64,000 nucleotides of DNA from Micromonospora sp. RHAY321 (GTDB lineage: Bacteria > Actinomycetota > Actinomycetes > Mycobacteriales > Micromonosporaceae): the NCBI RefSeq assembly GCF_023896955.1, contig NZ_JAMHIW010000001.1, forward strand, positions 620,001-684,000, read 5' to 3'. The translations under genes and the position numbers were made by a program. A model generated the notes under the pieces. That model had not been told where the DNA came from. It worked only from the letters and a program-made list of their open reading frames with translations, and made no database searches. This document shows, in pieces, positions 46,333 to 55,172 of this stretch (positions are counted from its first letter, which is position 1; the number at the start of each line of letters is the position of its first letter).

Positions 46333-46371
46333 GGATCACCCCCATCCTGCGCTTGAGGAAGACTGGCGGGC

Positions 46372-46962
46372 ATGGCTGACCTCGGCGATGCGAAAACCGC
46401 GCTGCACCACTACCTCCAGGAGACCCGCGAGGACCTGATCTGGAAGCTCGACGGGCTGAGCGAACGGGAAGCCAGACTCCCCCGCACCGCGACCGGCAAC
46501 AACCTGCTGGGCATCATCAAGCATTGCCTCAACGTGGAAGCCAGCTACTTCGGGCCCACCTTCGGGCGCGACTTCCCGACGCCTGAGGAACTGGTCCCCA
46601 TGCAGGCGTTCGAGGAGGACCCGCAGGCGGACTGGTACGCGCGTGAGGACGAGACGAAGGATGGGCTGATCGACCTGTACCGCCGTGTCGGCGCGTTCGC
46701 GGACCAGACGATCGAACAGCTGCCGCTCGACGCGCCGGGGCGGGTGCCGTGGTGGCGGCCGGGCGGCCAGGCCGTGACGCTGCAACGAATCATCGTCCAC
46801 GTGACCTGCGACCTCGCTCGTCACGCCGGTCACGCCGACATCATGCGCGAGCAGCACGACACGGCGATCGGCCTGCGACGGGAGAACACCAGCATCCCCG
46901 ACGACTACGACTGGCCGGCGTACGTCACCAAGCTGACGAAGCTCGCTGACCGATTCGAATAG
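46372..46962 (+). CDS. DinB/DUF664-family protein
   Basis: 196 residues. The four-helix DinB fold is shown by LHHYLQETREDLIWKLDGLSE at the start, IKHCLNVEASYF (His about 49), and VTCDLARHAGHADIMRE near the C-terminus (two His). The three His ligands fit a metal site. Family members include mycothiol- or bacillithiol-dependent enzymes. The function here is unknown. Confidence 0.85.
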   Translation: MADLGDAKTALHHYLQETREDLIWKLDGLSEREARLPRTATGNNLLGIIKHCLNVEASYFGPTFGRDFPTPEELVPMQAFEEDPQADWYAREDETKDGLIDLYRRVGAFADQTIEQLPLDAPGRVPWWRPGGQAVTLQRIIVHVTCDLARHAGHADIMREQHDTAIGLRRENTSIPDDYDWPAYVTKLTKLADRFE

Positions 46963-47018
46963 CCATGGCTAGTGGCCATTTTTGACCACTAGGTGCAGGT
47001 CAGACACCTCAGGTCGTT

Positions 47019-47225
47019 ACTTGGCGTTGTTTGATCCCGGGCGCAGACGCAGGCCGTGTTCCGTAAGGCGCGCAGCCATTGGTTGATGGCGGCGATGGTG
47101 AGGGTGGCTTCGTAGCGGACGGCGAGTTCGTCGCACCTGGTGGCCAGGGCGCGGTGCTGTTTGAGCTGGTTGATACCGCACTCGACAGCATGCCGCTGCC
47201 GGTAGACAACGGGATCAAATGCGGG
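47019..47225 (-). pseudogene. IS5-family transposase relic, frameshifted
   Basis: The minus strand reads FDPVVYRQRHAVECGINQLK then QHRALATRCDELAVRYEATL, matching the C-terminal part of IS5-type transposases. A frame change is needed to reach the apparent natural end EHGLRLRPGSNNAK and its stop near 47031. No N-terminus or inverted repeats are present nearby. Confidence 0.7.
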
Positions 47226-47271
47226 TGTGGCTGCACTTACCGACCTAGAAGTGGCGTTAGACTCGCCGGCC

Positions 47272-47829
47272 ATGGGACCCCTCACCTTCAGCCTCAACCT
47301 CACCTTGGACGGTTGCGTCGACCACCAGGAGGGGATCGCCGACGACGAGACGCACGCCTTCTTCACCCGTCTCATGCACGAGAGCGGGGCAATGCTGTGG
47401 GGTCGCGTCACCTACGAGATGATGGAGAGCTACTGGCCGGCCGTCGCCCGCGGCGACGAGGAGGCGCCGCCGGCCATGCGCGAGTGGGCGGTCAAGCTGG
47501 GAGCCAAACCCAAGTACGTGGTGTCGTCGACGCGCAAGGACTTCCCGTGGACCAACAGCCACCACATCGCCGGCGATCTGCGTGAGGGCGTGCAGAAGCT
47601 CAAGGACGCGACCCCGGCTGGGGTCCTCCTCGGAAGCGGCAAGCTCGCGACCGAACTCGACCGGCTGGACCTGATCGACGAGTACAAGCTGCTCGTCCAT
47701 CCCAGGATCGCCGGCCACGGCCCGACGCTGTACCAGGGCGGGCTGCCCGCCACGCGCCAGCTCGAGCTGCTCTCGGCGGAGCCGCTCCGCAACGGCGCGG
47801 TGGCCATGCACTACCGCCGCGCGCGCTGA
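47272..47829 (+). CDS. Dihydrofolate reductase-like (RibD C-terminal) domain protein
   Basis: 185 residues from ATG 47272; TAGACT ends 8 nt upstream, so it may be leaderless, and an upstream reading into the IS relic is not needed. LTFSLNLTLDGCVDH begins the DHFR/RibD fold. ESGAMLWGRVTYEMMESYW and PAGVLLGSGKLATELDRLDLIDEYKLLVHP, close to the family consensus, follow. These proteins are probable NADPH-dependent reductases of unknown substrate; the family is common as singletons in actinomycetes. Confidence 0.85.
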   Translation: MGPLTFSLNLTLDGCVDHQEGIADDETHAFFTRLMHESGAMLWGRVTYEMMESYWPAVARGDEEAPPAMREWAVKLGAKPKYVVSSTRKDFPWTNSHHIAGDLREGVQKLKDATPAGVLLGSGKLATELDRLDLIDEYKLLVHPRIAGHGPTLYQGGLPATRQLELLSAEPLRNGAVAMHYRRAR

Positions 47830-48115
47830 ATCACAGGAGTCCATCGCCGCCACCTCACCGGCAGCGCGGCGTCCTCCTCGCGCTCGCCGCGCAGCGCCGA
47901 ACGACTCATCAAAGGAATCTAGTCGACCAAACCGGACGACAGGTCCTGTGACCTGGGCCGGGACGCGTCACCGACGCTCACCTGTGGTCGCCGCTGGTTC
48001 ACCTCAGACGGCCTTGGAGTCGCCGGATCTTCATGGCCCGCACACGTGTCGTCAGGGAGGTGAGCCGAACGCGGGTGTGCAACCATGATCGGCATGTCAA
48101 CTCCACGAAAGGGCA
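47830..48115. other. Intergenic stretch, nothing recognised
   Basis: 286 nt without a supported gene. Short ORFs are present on both strands but lack a convincing start site or family resemblance. No clear hairpin or promoter was found. Confidence 0.4.
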
Positions 48116-48469
48116 ATGCCGCGTAGGCGCCCCGCACAACTGCGTGCCGACTCCATCTATCGCCGACCGCTTGACGGGTCAACCTCCGTCATCCCCGGGC
48201 TTTCGGCTCGCGGCCTGAAGGCCATCGCCTACCTCGAACGAACCCGCCTCTGGAACCAGGCCGTGTCTGAGGCACTGCAGACCTGGTCATGGTTCGTGCG
48301 CCACCCCGGGCATCGCTTGTGGGACCCGACTGCCGGCTGCGGAGTGACGGCGTGCTGTCCGAATCCGCCCGAGCTGCGCTGGATCCTGGACGTCGTCGTT
48401 ACCGTCCTGCCTCCGCAGGACGCCCGAACCCTCCACAAGCAGATCGCGGCCCTCGATGAGCTGTGGTGA
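48116..48469 (+). CDS. Conserved hypothetical protein
   Basis: 117 residues from ATG 48116, with GAAAGG close upstream. ARGLKAIAYLERTRLWNQAVSEAL and HRLWDPTAGCGVTACCPNP then LRWILDVVVTVLPPQDART are recognisable as a conserved actinomycete family with a Cys-rich CxxxxCC centre. A function is not known to me. Its N-terminal 20 residues are very basic and may not belong to the original protein. Confidence 0.6.
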   Translation: MPRRRPAQLRADSIYRRPLDGSTSVIPGLSARGLKAIAYLERTRLWNQAVSEALQTWSWFVRHPGHRLWDPTAGCGVTACCPNPPELRWILDVVVTVLPPQDARTLHKQIAALDELW

Positions 48470-48621
48470 CCCGCTGTCCCCCAAACCCTTCATCGAGGGT
48501 TGCCCACCCTTGCCACCATCCGCGAAGCCGCGGTCCGCCATCCACGCAATGGCCGGCGATCCGAGCAGCGCCTAGGGCGTGTCCTGCCGATCTTGATAGC
48601 CGCTGGGCCCGGCCATGTGGG

Positions 48622-48651
48622 TAGGGTGCTCGCCATGATCGAGGACGCCGC
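48622..48651 (+). promoter_or_regulatory. Promoter and short leader of the PPOX gene
   Basis: TAGGGT (48622-48627) would start transcription near 48635, giving a 17-nt leader that includes GAGGA 7 nt before ATG 48652. The same position also opens an 8-codon ORF (48635-48661) that overlaps the gene start. Confidence 0.4.
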
Positions 48652-49161
48652 ATGCCGTTGACGAATCCGTGGCTGGCCGAGCCCACGCCGGCAAAGCGGC
48701 TCGATCGTGAACGGCTTGAAGAGCGCATTCTCAACCTGCTGTCGTCGCAGAACATGTGCGTGCTCGCGACCACGGGTCCGGACGGGCCTCTGGCCACTCC
48801 GGTGCGGTACTACTCGCTCGGCTTCGCGGTGCTGTTCACAGCCGCGCCGCGTTCGCCGAAGATGCGCAACATCGCTGCCGATCCGCGGGTATCCGTCGGC
48901 ATTTTCGCGCCGCTGGTCGGGCTGGCCAGCAGCCGAGGAGCCCAGCTGTTCGGAACTGCCAGCGTGCTTGACCCGGGGCATCCGGACCGTGCGCACTACT
49001 GGGAGGCGTTCCGATGGGAAAACGAGCACGCCGAGCGAGGGCGACTGCTGTCCGAGCCGCCCGAGGACACCCTGGTGGTCGTTGAGGCGGAGCGGATTGT
49101 CTATACCGAGCACTGGCTGCGGCGCGAAGGATTCGCACCCCGCCAGTTCTGGCGTCGCTGA
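48652..49161 (+). CDS. Pyridoxamine 5'-phosphate oxidase-family (PPOX) protein
   Basis: 169 residues. NMCVLATTGPDGPLATPVRYYSLG (about 34-57) and SPKMRNIAADPRVSVGIF (about 68-85) are the split-barrel flavin-binding signatures of the PPOX-like group. These proteins bind FMN, F420 or heme and often reduce small molecules. The cofactor here is unknown. It stands alone, with a good ribosome site, and its end meets an IS5 relic on the other strand. Confidence 0.85.
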   Translation: MPLTNPWLAEPTPAKRLDRERLEERILNLLSSQNMCVLATTGPDGPLATPVRYYSLGFAVLFTAAPRSPKMRNIAADPRVSVGIFAPLVGLASSRGAQLFGTASVLDPGHPDRAHYWEAFRWENEHAERGRLLSEPPEDTLVVVEAERIVYTEHWLRREGFAPRQFWRR

Positions 49162-49178
49162 AGACGACGCCTCTTCAG

Positions 49179-49343
49179 GCCGATCAAGCAAGCCCAGATG
49201 ATTGCGGCGATCAGGACAAGGCTGGCTTGGTAGAGGGATGCGCGTTTGGCGTAGCGAGTCGCCAGGTCACGCCACTGCTTGAGCCGGTTGAAGCAGCGCT
49301 CTACGACGTTGCGCTTGCGGTAGACCGTCTTGTCGAAGTCCGG
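49179..49343 (-). pseudogene. IS5-family transposase C-terminal fragment
   Basis: The minus strand reads FDKTVYRKRNVVERCFNRLK then QWRDLATRYAKRASLY and ends near WACLIG. It is the classic IS5-type C-terminal region with the catalytic-E helix segment. The rest of the transposase is missing, and the frame runs on into the PPOX gene. Confidence 0.75.
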
Positions 49344-49652
49344 TGGCCGCCGGTGCTGCCCTCGGCAGCCCGGCGGGCGGCCATGGAGGCAGCAGCGCGA
49401 TGGTTTCTTCACGACCACCCAGCCTGAGCGACTATCCGCTACGGCAAGGCGTTCTAGAACGGCCTCGGACCATCAGCGTCCACGCGTGGCCCGACGTGTA
49501 GACCGTCGTTTGTATATTCTGGGCGCTCTGTCTGGCGTGGCCCGCCCGCGGCCTCGGACGACCCTCCGGCGCCGCCGGGCGACAGTCGCCCCAGTCTGGA
49601 TCAGTTGCTGTCTGCGCTGCTGTCGACGGCTCCGCCCGATCTCTTCGGGCCT
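49344..49652. other. Gene-free stretch after the IS5 relic
   Basis: 309 nt with no supported gene. It may contain upstream remains of the transposase (a GRPPGC-type segment at its left end), but no continuous frame is convincing. Confidence 0.35.
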
Positions 49653-49883
49653 TCACCAGCCCATGTCTTGACTGACCTCTGCCTTCGCCGCGGCGATTTC
49701 CTCGTGCGTCGCATCCGCCGCGGCGGTCTCCTCCAGACGCGTCAGTAGGTCCATCAGCGCCTGCTTCTGAGCCGGATGGCTGATCGGCACCGCGTTCAGG
49801 TCGACTTCCTGAAGCCAGTCGAACAGGACGAGGGCATCGGCCTGCCAGAGCTCCAGGGTGACCTTCGGAAGATCCTTATTCAC
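49653..49883 (-). CDS. Small conserved hypothetical protein
   Basis: 76 residues from GTG 49883; an upstream in-frame ATG at 49997 would give 114. GATACT ends 6 nt before the GTG, as expected for a leaderless start. KVTLELWQADALVLFDWLQE and QALMDLLTRLEETAAAD are recognisable as a small conserved group of actinomycete proteins, predicted helical. Function unknown. Confidence 0.55.
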   Translation of the reverse strand: MNKDLPKVTLELWQADALVLFDWLQEVDLNAVPISHPAQKQALMDLLTRLEETAAADATHEEIAAAKAEVSQDMGW

Positions 49884-50050
49884 CCCAGCAGTATCCGGCG
49901 TACAGGTCGACTCGTCCGTCGCCCACCAGGCCAGCCGCCCTGACGCCGGGATGACCTGCTGTTTCTTGGGGGGCCGCCGGTCATCGCTGGTCATCATTGG
50001 TCGGCGCTAGACGGCCCATGGACGGCCCAGACGCGCTGTCAATTCGATGG

Positions 50051-50079
50051 TTGACACATGCCAGTCGAGTCGGTAGATC
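50051..50079 (+). promoter_or_regulatory. Promoter of the two-helix membrane protein gene
   Basis: TTGACA (50051-50056), a 17-nt spacer and TAGATC (50074-50079) form a near-consensus promoter. The predicted start 7 nt later coincides with GTG 50087, so the message would be leaderless. Confidence 0.6.
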
Positions 50080-50086
50080 ATCTGGC

Positions 50087-50470
50087 GTGCTTGATCAAGC
50101 AGGACAGGGCCAAACGGAGCGACAGGAAGCCGTGCGTGCCTACCGGCAGGTGCCTGCGGCTGTGCGTCGCGACGTCATCCGGTACTCCAACAAGAGACGC
50201 TCCCACCCGGATCCTCAGGTCGCTGCGGCCGCTGAACGGTGGGCACGGGCCGTTCTCCGACCCGCATGGTGGAACCGGATCCCACCCTTCGTGTTACCGC
50301 TGTTGAGCGCGGCGCTCATGGCCGGCGGATTGGCCTCCGGGATTCCTTTCCTTGCGTGGTGGTGCGGGCTAGGGGGCTTCGTAGCTCTCGTTCTGGGCCT
50401 CCTGTCGTGGAATCAACGGCAGGCGGCCAAACAGATACTCGAGTCGTCAAAGGAGGTGACGCGGCCCTGA
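50087..50470 (+). CDS. Small membrane protein of unknown function
   Basis: 127 residues from GTG 50087, fixed by the promoter position. The N-terminal 65 residues are polar, with YRQVPAAVRRDVIRYSNKRR. Two transmembrane helices follow (about 73-91, PPFVLPLLSAALMAGGLASG; about 95-112). A short basic tail ends the protein. No family is recognised. Confidence 0.6.
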   Translation: MLDQAGQGQTERQEAVRAYRQVPAAVRRDVIRYSNKRRSHPDPQVAAAAERWARAVLRPAWWNRIPPFVLPLLSAALMAGGLASGIPFLAWWCGLGGFVALVLGLLSWNQRQAAKQILESSKEVTRP

Positions 50471-50961
50471 GCTGGAGCGGGGACGTCAAGCTGAAGCGTT
50501 CCGCCTCCTGGTTAACAGTTGCTCAGGCGCTCTGCAAGCGACCGCATCGCCCGGGTTCAAGCTCCGCAAACCCGAACTTCCACGACAGCGTCGGATGACC
50601 CTGCACCGACCGCGACAACCACGGAGCCCGGCCATGAAGCTGCCGCCCGGAGCCACCGGCTTCAACCCGCCACCCGGCGCCAATGCAGACCCCTGGGCCT
50701 TCACCGCCACCTGTCACCACGCCGCCCATGCCATCGACGCCACCGTCACCGCCGTCAGCCCTGCCTTGTCGGCTTGCTTGCGGGACGTTGCAACCCCTGC
50801 CTGCTCTCACCGGACCGTGGATGTCCGGCACTGCCGAGATGAGGACGCTCGTCGCGACTCTCCCGACGAAGCTGAGCGTTCCTCCTGGCCCTGTCCGGCG
50901 GGTGAGCAACGGCACCCCAGTGGGTCAATCCGGGTCAGCAAGAGTCGGGAAGGATGTGTGC
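50471..50961 (+). pseudogene. Gene-poor stretch with a possible decayed gene (about 50635-50790)
   Basis: Reading from ATG 50635, MKLPPGATGFNPPPGANADP then WAFTATCHHAAHAI looks like the start of a small conserved protein, but the frame soon becomes Arg/Ser-rich and runs into the next gene as out-of-frame sequence. I judge it a decayed gene. Nothing else is seen in the 490 nt. Confidence 0.3.
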
Positions 50962-52329
50962 ATGGTGACTCTGTTGGACGGCGTACTGGCAGACCTGGGG
51001 CTGGTGGAGACCCCTGGGCCCAGGCTGGTCGGAGCTCCGCAGCCTGCGGTGCTGGCGTCACCGCTCGCAGTCGCCGAATGCGCAATCGCGTCCGTGGCCG
51101 CCTGTCTCACGGCTGCCGCTGATCTGGCTTCTGCGCGCACCGGTCGGCGGCCTGACATCGCGCTCGACACGGCGCATGTGGCGGCGGCGATGCGCAGCGA
51201 GGTCTGGCTTCGCGACGCGGACGGGCGGGGAATCGACGGCTTCGCTCCACTGTCCCGGTTGTGGCGGGCCGCGGACGGTTGGGTGCGCACCCATGCGAAC
51301 TACCCGTGGCATCGGACGGCTCTGCTGGCGGCCCTCGGTGTGCCCGACGGCCGAGACGCCGACGTTCAGGCGCAGTTGGTTGACGTCATTGCCGCGCTCC
51401 CGGCGTTGGAGGTTGAGCGTGTTGTGTACGCCGCGGGAGGGCTGGCCGTGGCGGCTCGTACGCAGGCCCAGTGGCAAGCAGACAGCTCGGCGGGGACGAC
51501 GCCTCTCGTGAACGTGGTGCCGCTCAGCCGTGGCTCGTTGCCGCTAGCCGAACCGGGTCCGCTTCCGGCGTCGGGGGTGAAGGTGCTGGATTTGACACGA
51601 GTCATCGCCGGCCCCGTTGGCACCCGGATGCTGGGCGCGCTCGGTGCCGACGTGCTACGAGTAGACGATCCGCGTCGCCCGGAGTTGGCTCTGCATGCCG
51701 TCGACGGGGTGATCGGTAAGGCAAGCACAAGCTTGGATGCCAGCACGGCGAACGGCCGTCAATCTCTGCATCGCCTTCTCGACCAAGCCGACGTTCTCGT
51801 GACTGGCTACCGGCCCGGAGCGCTGCGCCGTCTCGGTCTGGACCCTGACCAGGTTGCAGACCAGCACCCCGGCACCATCGTCGTCACGCTTTCGGCTTGG
51901 GATACGGCCGGAACCTGGGTAACACGGCGTGGTTTCGACAGCCTGGTGCAGATCGCCACCGGCATCGGCTGGGCTACGAGCACGGATGGCATCCAACCCG
52001 GCGCGCTGCCCTGCCAGCTGCTCGACCACGCCACCGGCTACCTCATCGCTGCCGGTGCACTGGCCGCACTGGGTCGACGCGCCCGCACCGGCGAGGCCAC
52101 CCACGTCTCGGTATCCCTCGCCAGGACTGCACGATGGCTGCTCGACCAAGGCAGCATGCCAGCCAGGCAGAGCGCGGGCGAGGACCCGAAGCGCCAAGCC
52201 GATACCTACCGAACAGCACTTGGAAACGGGTGGAGCACGATCAGCCCACCGGGTCAACTCGACGGCAGCCCGCTGAGCTGGCCTCACCTACCACCCGCCT
52301 ACGCCCAAGCGTCGCCCTACTGGAGCTGA
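50962..52329 (+). CDS. CaiB/BaiF-family CoA-transferase
   Basis: 455 residues from ATG 50962 (AAGGA 7 nt upstream). The C-terminal half has the type III CoA-transferase core: GVKVLDLTRVIAGPVGTRML then GALGADVLRVDDPRR, followed by DVLVTGYRPGALRRLGL and GTIVVTLSAWD. The N-terminal half resembles a second, diverged copy of the fold, as in the two-domain members of actinomycetes. Such enzymes move CoA between carboxylic acids. No pathway genes are adjacent, so the substrate is unknown. Confidence 0.85.
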   Translation: MVTLLDGVLADLGLVETPGPRLVGAPQPAVLASPLAVAECAIASVAACLTAAADLASARTGRRPDIALDTAHVAAAMRSEVWLRDADGRGIDGFAPLSRLWRAADGWVRTHANYPWHRTALLAALGVPDGRDADVQAQLVDVIAALPALEVERVVYAAGGLAVAARTQAQWQADSSAGTTPLVNVVPLSRGSLPLAEPGPLPASGVKVLDLTRVIAGPVGTRMLGALGADVLRVDDPRRPELALHAVDGVIGKASTSLDASTANGRQSLHRLLDQADVLVTGYRPGALRRLGLDPDQVADQHPGTIVVTLSAWDTAGTWVTRRGFDSLVQIATGIGWATSTDGIQPGALPCQLLDHATGYLIAAGALAALGRRARTGEATHVSVSLARTARWLLDQGSMPARQSAGEDPKRQADTYRTALGNGWSTISPPGQLDGSPLSWPHLPPAYAQASPYWS

Positions 52330-52497
52330 ACGCTCGAGGCCACCCTGGGAGAGGGCTCGAGCTGGGTGTACTGCCCAGGGACCTTGGTTGAGGTCGTGTG
52401 ACGACACGACGTAGATAGACGTGATGACGAAGGCCTCCGGTTGTACGTGGGTAAGGCGGCGGTGGAGTGGGGGCGCCACCGGTGCCACAATCCGCTC

Positions 52498-53679
52498 GTG
52501 GATACGCCGTCCTTCACCGCGATTTTTGGGCCACCGTCGGCCAACGCTGTCCCCGTCGAATGGGATGTGGTGGAGGCCTGGCTCGGTCTCCCGCTGCCGG
52601 GCGACTACAAGTCGTTGGTTTCAGCCTATGGGCCGCTCGACATCGGTGAGTTCATCTGGCTGCACTCGCCCTGTGTCCAGGAGGATCGTTTCGACTACGG
52701 CGGCTGGCTGCAGGAAACCCACCGGCACTGTCGTGTCGCATCGCGGCAGGTTCCGCCGTACGAGCCTCCGGTTTTCCATCCCGCGCATGCTGGCCTGCTT
52801 GCCTGGGGGGAAACGCGGTCGGCCAGCCGTCTGTTCTGGGACACCGCAGCGTCCGACGATCCGGATCAGTGGCCGGTTGTCGTCTTTCATCAGGATGCCG
52901 TCCACCATGGCGTCAATCCATGGCACAGCTACGAGATGCCGTTGCTGGACGCGCTGGCCGCGGCCGTTCACACCGGGCTTCTGCTCCCCGGCGGTGGGCG
53001 GATCGGGCCGCTGCCCGCGACCGCCCGGCGGACGGCGTTCCTCACCGACGCGGGCTCGTGGTCACCGCCCACGCCCCGCCCAGAGGTGGTGCCTGAGGCG
53101 CTCCGGCGGGCCGCGCTCACCCAGGGCACCGGGCTGGCGGCGTTGAGGCTTCTCGTGCCTCCACCCGAGGCGCCGTACCTCGGTGGCGGCACCTGGACCG
53201 ACCTGTTCGACGAGCTGGGCACTCGCCTGCCCGACGAGTATGTGTCCCTGATGGACCGCTATGGGGCCGGATGCTGGTGCAAGTGGCTGAACTTCGTCAC
53301 CCCGCTGCGCACCAACGGCCGGGGCTTCGCGTACCACGCCGCGCAGGTGCTGGACGGGTACCGCGAGCTTCGGGCGGCGTTCCCGGAGTACCACCCGCTG
53401 CCCGTCTGGCCCGAGCCCGAGGGCTTCCTGCCGTTCGCAAGCTCGATCGACGGCGACCAACTCGGCTGGCTGACCGAGGGGGACCCCGACCAGTGGCCGC
53501 TGATCGTCTCTCCCCGGCACGCGGACCAGGGGCCGCCGCTGCCCAACAACCTGACGGACACTCTGCTGGAGTGGGTGCGGGGGCGCTTCGCCACGGAAGG
53601 GCTGCCGGGCCTGGACGCACTTGATGATCCGCTGGCATTCGTGGACTTCGATTCATGGGACGACGAAGCTTATTGGTAG
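52498..53679 (+). CDS. Protein with two tandem SUKH (SMI1/KNR4) domains
   Basis: 393 residues from GTG 52498; CACAAT lies 6 nt upstream as a possible -10. The first domain (about 15-180) begins VEWDVVEAWLGLPLPGDYKS and continues GPLDIGEFIWLHSP. The second (about 230-385) has LFDELGTRLPDEYVSLMDRY then GAGCWCKWLNFVTP. These match the SUKH fold, best known from immunity proteins of polymorphic toxin systems. No toxin gene is next to it, so it may be an orphan immunity protein or a regulator of another kind. Confidence 0.85.
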   Translation: MDTPSFTAIFGPPSANAVPVEWDVVEAWLGLPLPGDYKSLVSAYGPLDIGEFIWLHSPCVQEDRFDYGGWLQETHRHCRVASRQVPPYEPPVFHPAHAGLLAWGETRSASRLFWDTAASDDPDQWPVVVFHQDAVHHGVNPWHSYEMPLLDALAAAVHTGLLLPGGGRIGPLPATARRTAFLTDAGSWSPPTPRPEVVPEALRRAALTQGTGLAALRLLVPPPEAPYLGGGTWTDLFDELGTRLPDEYVSLMDRYGAGCWCKWLNFVTPLRTNGRGFAYHAAQVLDGYRELRAAFPEYHPLPVWPEPEGFLPFASSIDGDQLGWLTEGDPDQWPLIVSPRHADQGPPLPNNLTDTLLEWVRGRFATEGLPGLDALDDPLAFVDFDSWDDEAYW

Positions 53680-53707
53680 ACAGAGCCGGACGCCCAGGTC
53701 CCCGGGG

Positions 53708-53732
53708 TCCTTCGGCCTTGCGGGCTGAAGGA
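53708..53732 (+). terminator. Terminator hairpin after the SUKH gene
   Basis: TCCTTCGGCC (53708-53717) pairs with GGCTGAAGGA (53723-53732) with one mismatch and a 5-nt loop. Confidence 0.5.
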
Positions 53733-53808
53733 TGCCCACGTCGGGCGGCACGCCGTGGCCGCGCTTCGCGCTCAGCTCAGACCGTCCGGATTTGCCGCCG
53801 TCCGGGCG

Positions 53809-54291
53809 TCACTCCTCAGCGTTATGCGACGGACGGGCCGACTGTGCCGAGCGGTAGGCGCGTGCGACCGTTGACGACGTGGCGGCCAACTGCGGACGGG
53901 ACGGCAACCAGACGGTCTGGATTCCGAGTTGCTCGTTCATCGCAGCGAGCTGGTACTCGTAGCGAAGGTCCGCGGCCGTGCGCACGCCACGGACGATGAC
54001 CGTGGCACCGAGGCGCAGGCAGTAGGCAGTGGTCAGGCCGGTCCAGGTGTCCACCTCGACATTGCTCCAGGCTGCCGGCATGGCGTCACGCACGCGTACG
54101 GCCCTGGCCATGGCATCCGCGGTTGGTTGCTTGTCGGCGTTCACCGCCAGCAACACGATGACCCGGTCGAACATCACCCGAGCACGGGCCACCAGGTCGC
54201 GGTGCCCGGGCGTGAACGGATCGAACGTGCCGGGATAGACCGCCAACGAACCACGTACCGGCGCCACTCCACGATCCGACGTAGCCGTCAC
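53809..54291 (-). CDS. CoaD-like phosphopantetheine adenylyltransferase
   Basis: 160 residues from GTG 54291, with GGAG 5 nt upstream. LAVYPGTFDPFTPGHRDLVA has the TxGH nucleotidyltransferase motif, VIVRGVRTAADLRYEYQLAAM is the CoaD pantetheine-site block, and SSTVAR the final ATP-binding motif. The length equals that of CoaD. In this lineage the housekeeping coaD normally lies elsewhere, so in this mosaic region it is probably a paralogue. It may make dephospho-CoA or another adenylylated compound. Confidence 0.82.
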   Translation of the reverse strand: MTATSDRGVAPVRGSLAVYPGTFDPFTPGHRDLVARARVMFDRVIVLLAVNADKQPTADAMARAVRVRDAMPAAWSNVEVDTWTGLTTAYCLRLGATVIVRGVRTAADLRYEYQLAAMNEQLGIQTVWLPSRPQLAATSSTVARAYRSAQSARPSHNAEE

Positions 54292-54553
54292 CGCGACTCC
54301 CACAACATGGGCGCGATCATCCCAGCCGTACATGTGCCGACAGGACTCGGGCTTGTCGTCACCGCCGACCACCTCCGACATCCTGATCTGCCGCCGACCG
54401 GGCGTCTTGACCGGCGCGCGACACTCGTCCCGCCAACTGATCCGCGACACCTTCGTGCCCGGATTGCGGCATGAGAGTGCCCGGCGCCGGTCTCTCGACG
54501 CGGCGAAGCGAAGCACCCGGATGCCGGGACACGTCCCGCGAGGGAGCAAGGAC

Positions 54554-55135
54554 TCAGCGGACGGGCACCGGCTCGGACGACGGCCGCCACTCTCGCCTGA
54601 TCAGCCCGTAGACCCACGAGTCAGAGACCTCGCCGTTCACGACGCAGTCTTCCCGCAACGTCCCTTCACGCACGAACCCGAGCTTCTCCAGCACGCGGGC
54701 AGATGCCACGTTGCGTGTGTCGGCCTCAGCCTGGACGCGATTCAGGTCCAGCATGTCGAATGCCCACCCCAGCACAGCGCGCGCGGCCTCCGTCGCATAG
54801 CCGTGGCCCCACGCCGCATCGTCGAAGCAGTAGCCCAGCGATGCGCTGCGGTAGTCCGGATTCCACCGGTTCAGGCTGCACCAGCCGATGAACGCCCCGC
54901 CGGAGACACGATCCACTGCCAGTCGCGCCCCGGTGCCTTCCTCTGCCATCTGCCGGCAAGCCGCGATGAACCGCTCGGCGCGCACGCGGTCGTTCCACGG
55001 CGGCGAGTCCCAGTAGCGCAACACGTGGGCGCTGCTGTGCAGCGCGAAGAGGTCGTTCGCATCCGCGTCGTCGAAGGGACGCAGCCGAAGGCGGGCGGTG
55101 TGCAGCGTGGGCGTGGGCAGCGACATGCGCGTCAT
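54554..55135 (-). CDS. GNAT acetyltransferase, RimJ/RimL type
   Basis: 193 residues with SD GGGAGAG. LHTARLRLRPFDDADANDLF is the conserved start. The acetyl-CoA site is GYCFDDAAWGHGYATEAARA and the late N...VLEKLGFVREGTLRED is the Q/RxxGxG/A-type end of the RimJ/L group. Such enzymes acetylate N-termini of proteins or small-molecule amines. The target is unknown. Confidence 0.88.
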   Translation of the reverse strand: MTRMSLPTPTLHTARLRLRPFDDADANDLFALHSSAHVLRYWDSPPWNDRVRAERFIAACRQMAEEGTGARLAVDRVSGGAFIGWCSLNRWNPDYRSASLGYCFDDAAWGHGYATEAARAVLGWAFDMLDLNRVQAEADTRNVASARVLEKLGFVREGTLREDCVVNGEVSDSWVYGLIRREWRPSSEPVPVR

Positions 55136-55172
55136 GTTCTCTCCCGGGACTGGTGGCCGATCAACCGGAGCC

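Noticed and set aside
48009..48115. Short ORFs before the 117-aa protein
   Set aside because: No ribosome site, no conserved residues and inconsistent codon usage.
50530..50590. A possible tRNA T-loop (GGGTTCAAGCTCC)
   Set aside because: The arms do not pair and no acceptor or anticodon stem could be drawn.
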